This document shows, in pieces, positions 60,901 to 64,000 of a DNA stretch of 64,000 nt (position 1 is its first letter; each line of letters opens with the position of its first letter). Position numbers and translations under genes: made by a program. The DNA is from Arabidopsis thaliana (Eukaryota; Streptophyta; Magnoliopsida; Brassicales; Brassicaceae), in the NCBI RefSeq assembly GCF_000001735.4, contig NC_003074.8, positions 3,348,101-3,412,100 of the forward strand, given 5' to 3'. The notes under the pieces were generated by a model. The model did no database searches. It was not told where the DNA came from and was given only the letters and a program-made list of their open reading frames with translations.

Positions 60901-62151
60901 ATCCTTTTCTACTTTGTTTTTGTTTTTGTGCTCTTATCGTTTTCATTTCAACGAATATATATATAGAAGGCATAAGTGCTTTCTTACAATTGCAATGCAT
61001 GAACATTCTAAGTCGTGGATTTTCATAATTATACACGTGACATCCATAATATATAAGAAATAAATAAACAATAATTTTTACATATAGTTATTAAAATAAA
61101 ACAATTATTATTACAACACATAAAAAGAACAATTAGAATTTATAGAATATCACCTTTTATGGTCTAGTTATTTTGTAATCTTTATTTGAAAACCGTTCAT
61201 TGACTAACTTTCATTGTGGTCAACATGTTGATTATCTTCCTAATCAATACTGGCTAACCATATTTATTCTTCTAATGACCTTCTTTGGTTATTTCCCCTT
61301 GAAATCAGTCACCAAACTATATGATTTGTTTCCCTCGATGCCTCTCTAATTTCAAAATTCAGTGGTAGCTCAAATTATCTTCTTAATTTCAAAGAAAACA
61401 CACAAACAAATAATGTTAATTATCTTGAACGCAAACACATTCAAATTAAATGTGAAAATGCAAAAGCAAACAATTAACTCTAATGCATACAACATACCTA
61501 AAAAAAGTAAATGCCAAACTACATCAACGTTAGACAATAGCGCTAAATATATATTTTAAGAGTTAAGACATCAGTTTCAATATTTCTAAACCCAAACAAA
61601 AAACCTAAATGCAAACGCAAAACATATAATATTTCTTCTTCTCTTCTCCAATCAAAATCCACAAAAGCAAAACAAACAAAAAAGCACAAATAGTTTCGAG
61701 AAAAACTAATTTGGAAGTGGTTAGAATTTTAAGATTGTTTATACGCTTTTTTTTTTTCATGATCTGGATTGTTTATACGTCAACAATAACAAAAATGAAA
61801 TATGAGTTTTCCCTTTATGAAACTTCTAAACGTGAAGCTATTATCTGGTCCCCTCAATATAATTTTTGTAGGCCACTACGAGAACTTTACTTATCATAAT
61901 GAGGCCCAATAAGGCCCACTGAAGACCTATATTGCTGCTGACTTGTTAGATAGCCTACGAGCAGAGTTGAGATCAAGAGACATCCAAATATAGTTTTGGA
62001 ATGTATAAAAAGTTGGATATCATTTCAGTATATAATAGAATTTTATTTTTATTTTTTATCATTGCATTACATATTTTCAAATTATAAATGCTATAAAATA
62101 TTAAATAAAGACTTTATTTAAATGTTAAATTTTGATTTTGCTGACTAAACT
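60901..62151. other. MAN3 promoter and MAN4 3' flank
   Basis: A TATA run at about 60954-60966 (minus strand) lies 60 bp upstream of MAN3. The middle is AT-rich. At 61933-61988 lies a copied fragment of the NET-like gene. The right end is the MAN4 3'UTR. Confidence 0.55.
61933..61988 (+). pseudogene. Copied 56-bp fragment of the NET-like gene
   Basis: Matches 58752-58807 inside the NET-like coding exon at all but four positions, same orientation. The shared core is GACTTGTTAGATAGCCTA and GAGCAGAGTTGAGATCAAGA. No other part of that gene is nearby. Confidence 0.85.
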
Positions 62152-63970
62152 TTACTTTCTTGTGGTCTCACCAAGCAAACCCATCTTTCGTGCATGCTCA
62201 CTTATAATATTAACCGTCGACGACTTGTCACTAAGTATAATGGAGGAGGGACCTGCAAAGTTGCTCATGCCTTCGCTAATAACCTCCCAAAACAATGCTC
62301 CCGCGGCCGAACCGCCTTTTTGCGCAGATGCGTAAATGATGTCATATGTTGTGGTGAACACGCCGTCTCTATTAGCCAGAGTGTAACGTGGTGTGTCCGA
62401 TCCTAACCCAAATTCTGCTAGAATTACAGGTTTTTTAAGAATGTTCTGCGCATCTTCGATGTGGCCTTCAAGCCATCTTTTTATGAAGGCCAGTCGAGAG
62501 TTCTGATCCAACCTTTGAAACCTGTGCATAAATCCAAAAAGTTCAGTGGTTGTTGATTTGTAAACCCTAATAACATTTTTTATTTATAGAATCGATGTTA
62601 GAGTTTTTAGCTCTGACATATATACGATTAGGATAGATGAAAATAAGTAGTTTTACATACTGATATGGATAAAAAAAAAAAAAAACCAATTGCTACTTTT
62701 GCAAAAGAAAATCTAGGAAGATAAATCCCAAATGATAGCATGGGTGGATTATAAAAGCAAAATAAATGTTTTTCCTAGGCTGAGGTGTTCAACAAGGAAC
62801 AAAAAAAGAGCAAGAAAAATATTTCTGAAAGATTGTTTGTCCTAAATGAATGTACATTATAAAACTTAGTGTGAATATGTCAGATTATCATTATATATAG
62901 ATGGGCATTGTGTCATACCATAAGTCACTTCCACAGTGCATCGATGCGAAATCAATGGCATCGATATTGTGATTAGCTATGAAATCAGCTCCAACTGTGT
63001 TGGCTGAAACTGGATTTAGAGAATTCTTTCTTTCAGGAGATGAATCACCATAGAAACCTTCATGACCAGTAGAGAGGAGATGGTTTGGATCAACTGATTT
63101 TACAAAAGGAGCCATTTCATTAATCCAATCCATAAGGGTTTTTCCACTCTTATCCACACCGCATCGTGGCTCGTTCATAAGCTGCCAAGCCATAATGGCG
63201 GGTTCATCTTTGTATGCAACTTTAGTAAATGTATTCACTCTGTTTAACACAGTCTACAAATAGAGATAAAGATATCATGGGTTATATAAATTATGGTGTA
63301 AAATATATTTTTGTTACGAATCTTGAGAGATTAAAGAAGATATATATAAATTTTGGTTAATATGTATTTTTTTTTACCTTGACGTGGTTCTTGTAGAAAT
63401 CTTTAATAACTGGGTTTCTGTAGAAATCGTCATTGGAAGATACCACTTCGCCTTTACTTCTAGCCCAATCCACGTATTGTTTTTTCCCTCCGTAGTCATC
63501 CCAATTATTGACAAGGAGGATTATCAATTTTATACCGATTCTTTTTGCTTCGGCTATCACAAAATCCAAACCCTTGAAAAAAAGAAGACAAACTAATTAA
63601 CAAAAAGTAACATATATTTAGGTTGAAAAGGCTTCACACTTACCTGAAACGTTTGTTCATCGTAGGAACCAGGGGCTGTTTGGAGAGCGCGGTATATGGC
63701 GCCATCGCGGAACCCCCAGGTGCGGGCGATGGTCAAACCGAGACTAGTTGCGTTTTGAAACACATTAGTGATCTTAAATCTTGTGGTCGGATCGGTAGCT
63801 TCGTACGCGAGCCAGTAAGCATTGAAGCCATTAGCGTAAAATGGTTTCCCATTTAGAATAAATTGGACGCCATTTCTGCTCACGAACCCATCACTTGGCG
63901 CAGCTTCTACTCCTACATAGCTTTGTGCGATCACAATCGCTAAAAGCACGATAAAACACAAACACTTCAT
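62152..63970 (-). CDS. MAN4: Endo-beta-mannanase 4 (GH5)
   Basis: Paralogue of MAN3. Exons 63644-63970, 63378-63572, 62919-63253 and 62152-62521 give 408 aa. The signal peptide ([14 protein letters not shown]) and RTWGFRDGA are conserved. The acid/base Glu is in [11 protein letters not shown] and the nucleophile Glu in VILAEFGLG. The motif that reads SIHSYPDLW in MAN3 is SMHCGSDLW here, so the Tyr and Pro of the active-site region are lost. Activity may therefore be altered or lost. The frame is fully open, so it is not a simple pseudogene. The start codon lies 30 bp from the window edge, so the promoter is outside. AT3G10900 as recalled. Confidence 0.9.
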
Positions 63971-64000
63971 ATTCTTTTCTACTTTCTTTTTGTTTTTGTG

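Noticed and set aside
4189-63970. A cell-wall gene cluster acting as one system
   Set aside because: Six wall-related genes occur, but they are spread over 64 kb among unrelated genes with separate promoters; tandem duplication explains only the mannanase pair and perhaps the two PMEs.
1-64000. Search for tRNA, rRNA, CRISPR, phage or bacterial defence features
   Set aside because: No cloverleaf, array or prokaryotic gene organisation seen; the window is plant nuclear DNA throughout.

Overview
The window is ordinary nuclear plant DNA. AT-rich intergenic sequence separates intron-bearing genes with GT-AG splice sites, and the protein families are plant-specific: pectin methylesterases with inhibitor pro-domains, GARP, NET-like, MES esterase and F-box families. 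From gene content, order and reconstructed protein lengths I recognise it as a stretch of Arabidopsis thaliana chromosome 3, roughly loci AT3G10700 to AT3G10900. Locus names are recalled, not looked up. I found no bacterial, viral or CRISPR material and no tRNA or rRNA gene. I also found no undescribed multi-gene system. The unusual material lies in decaying gene copies and small structural rearrangements.

Layout. 1-2.8 kb: 5' half of galacturonate kinase (-). 4.2-9.5 kb: two tail-to-tail pectin methylesterases (PME24 +, PME25 -). 10.4-12.4 kb: nuclear-envelope SUN2 (-). 12.9-16.5 kb: alpha-L-arabinofuranosidase ASD1 (-). 18.7-20.3 kb: decayed F-box/FBD gene (+). 21.7-22.7 kb: GARP transcription factor (+). 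24.4-25.9 kb: R3H protein (-). 27.1-28.2 kb: p24 cargo receptor (+). 29.3-30.5 kb: F-box gene with a frameshifted 3' end (+). 31.2-33.3 kb: ER-stress factor bZIP28 (+). 33.7-36.1 kb: His-rich membrane protein (-). 36.9-37.5 kb: RING-H2 protein (-). 39.3-41.4 kb: TFIIS-like protein (+). 42.2-43.1 kb: NOG1-derived relic without the GTPase core (+). 43.1-45.2 kb: alpha/beta hydrolase (-). 45.9-49.4 kb: tandem-RRM gene with frame defects (+). 49.7-51.4 kb: glyoxalase II (-). 51.7-52.4 kb: complex III subunit QCR8 (+). 53.1-54.5 kb: methylesterase MES17 (-). 58.0-59.0 kb: NET-like coiled-coil protein (+). 59.4-64.0 kb: tandem GH5 mannanases (both -).

Functional links. Six genes act on cell-wall polysaccharide or its sugars: PME24, PME25, ASD1, the two mannanases, and GALAK, which salvages galacturonate from pectin. 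p24 and bZIP28 both belong to the early secretory pathway. These are shared themes, not operons; each gene has its own promoter.

The most useful observations are: a 78-bp direct duplication exactly 4,000 bp apart flanking the tandem-RRM gene; a NOG1 relic whose N- and C-terminal parts are joined without the GTPase; an FBD gene split by a 200-bp insertion; a copied 56-bp piece of the NET-like gene 3.2 kb away; a 198-bp foldback in the RING gene's probable 5'UTR intron; a root-hair element in the PME24 promoter; and loss of the active-site-region Tyr-Pro in one of the paired mannanases.
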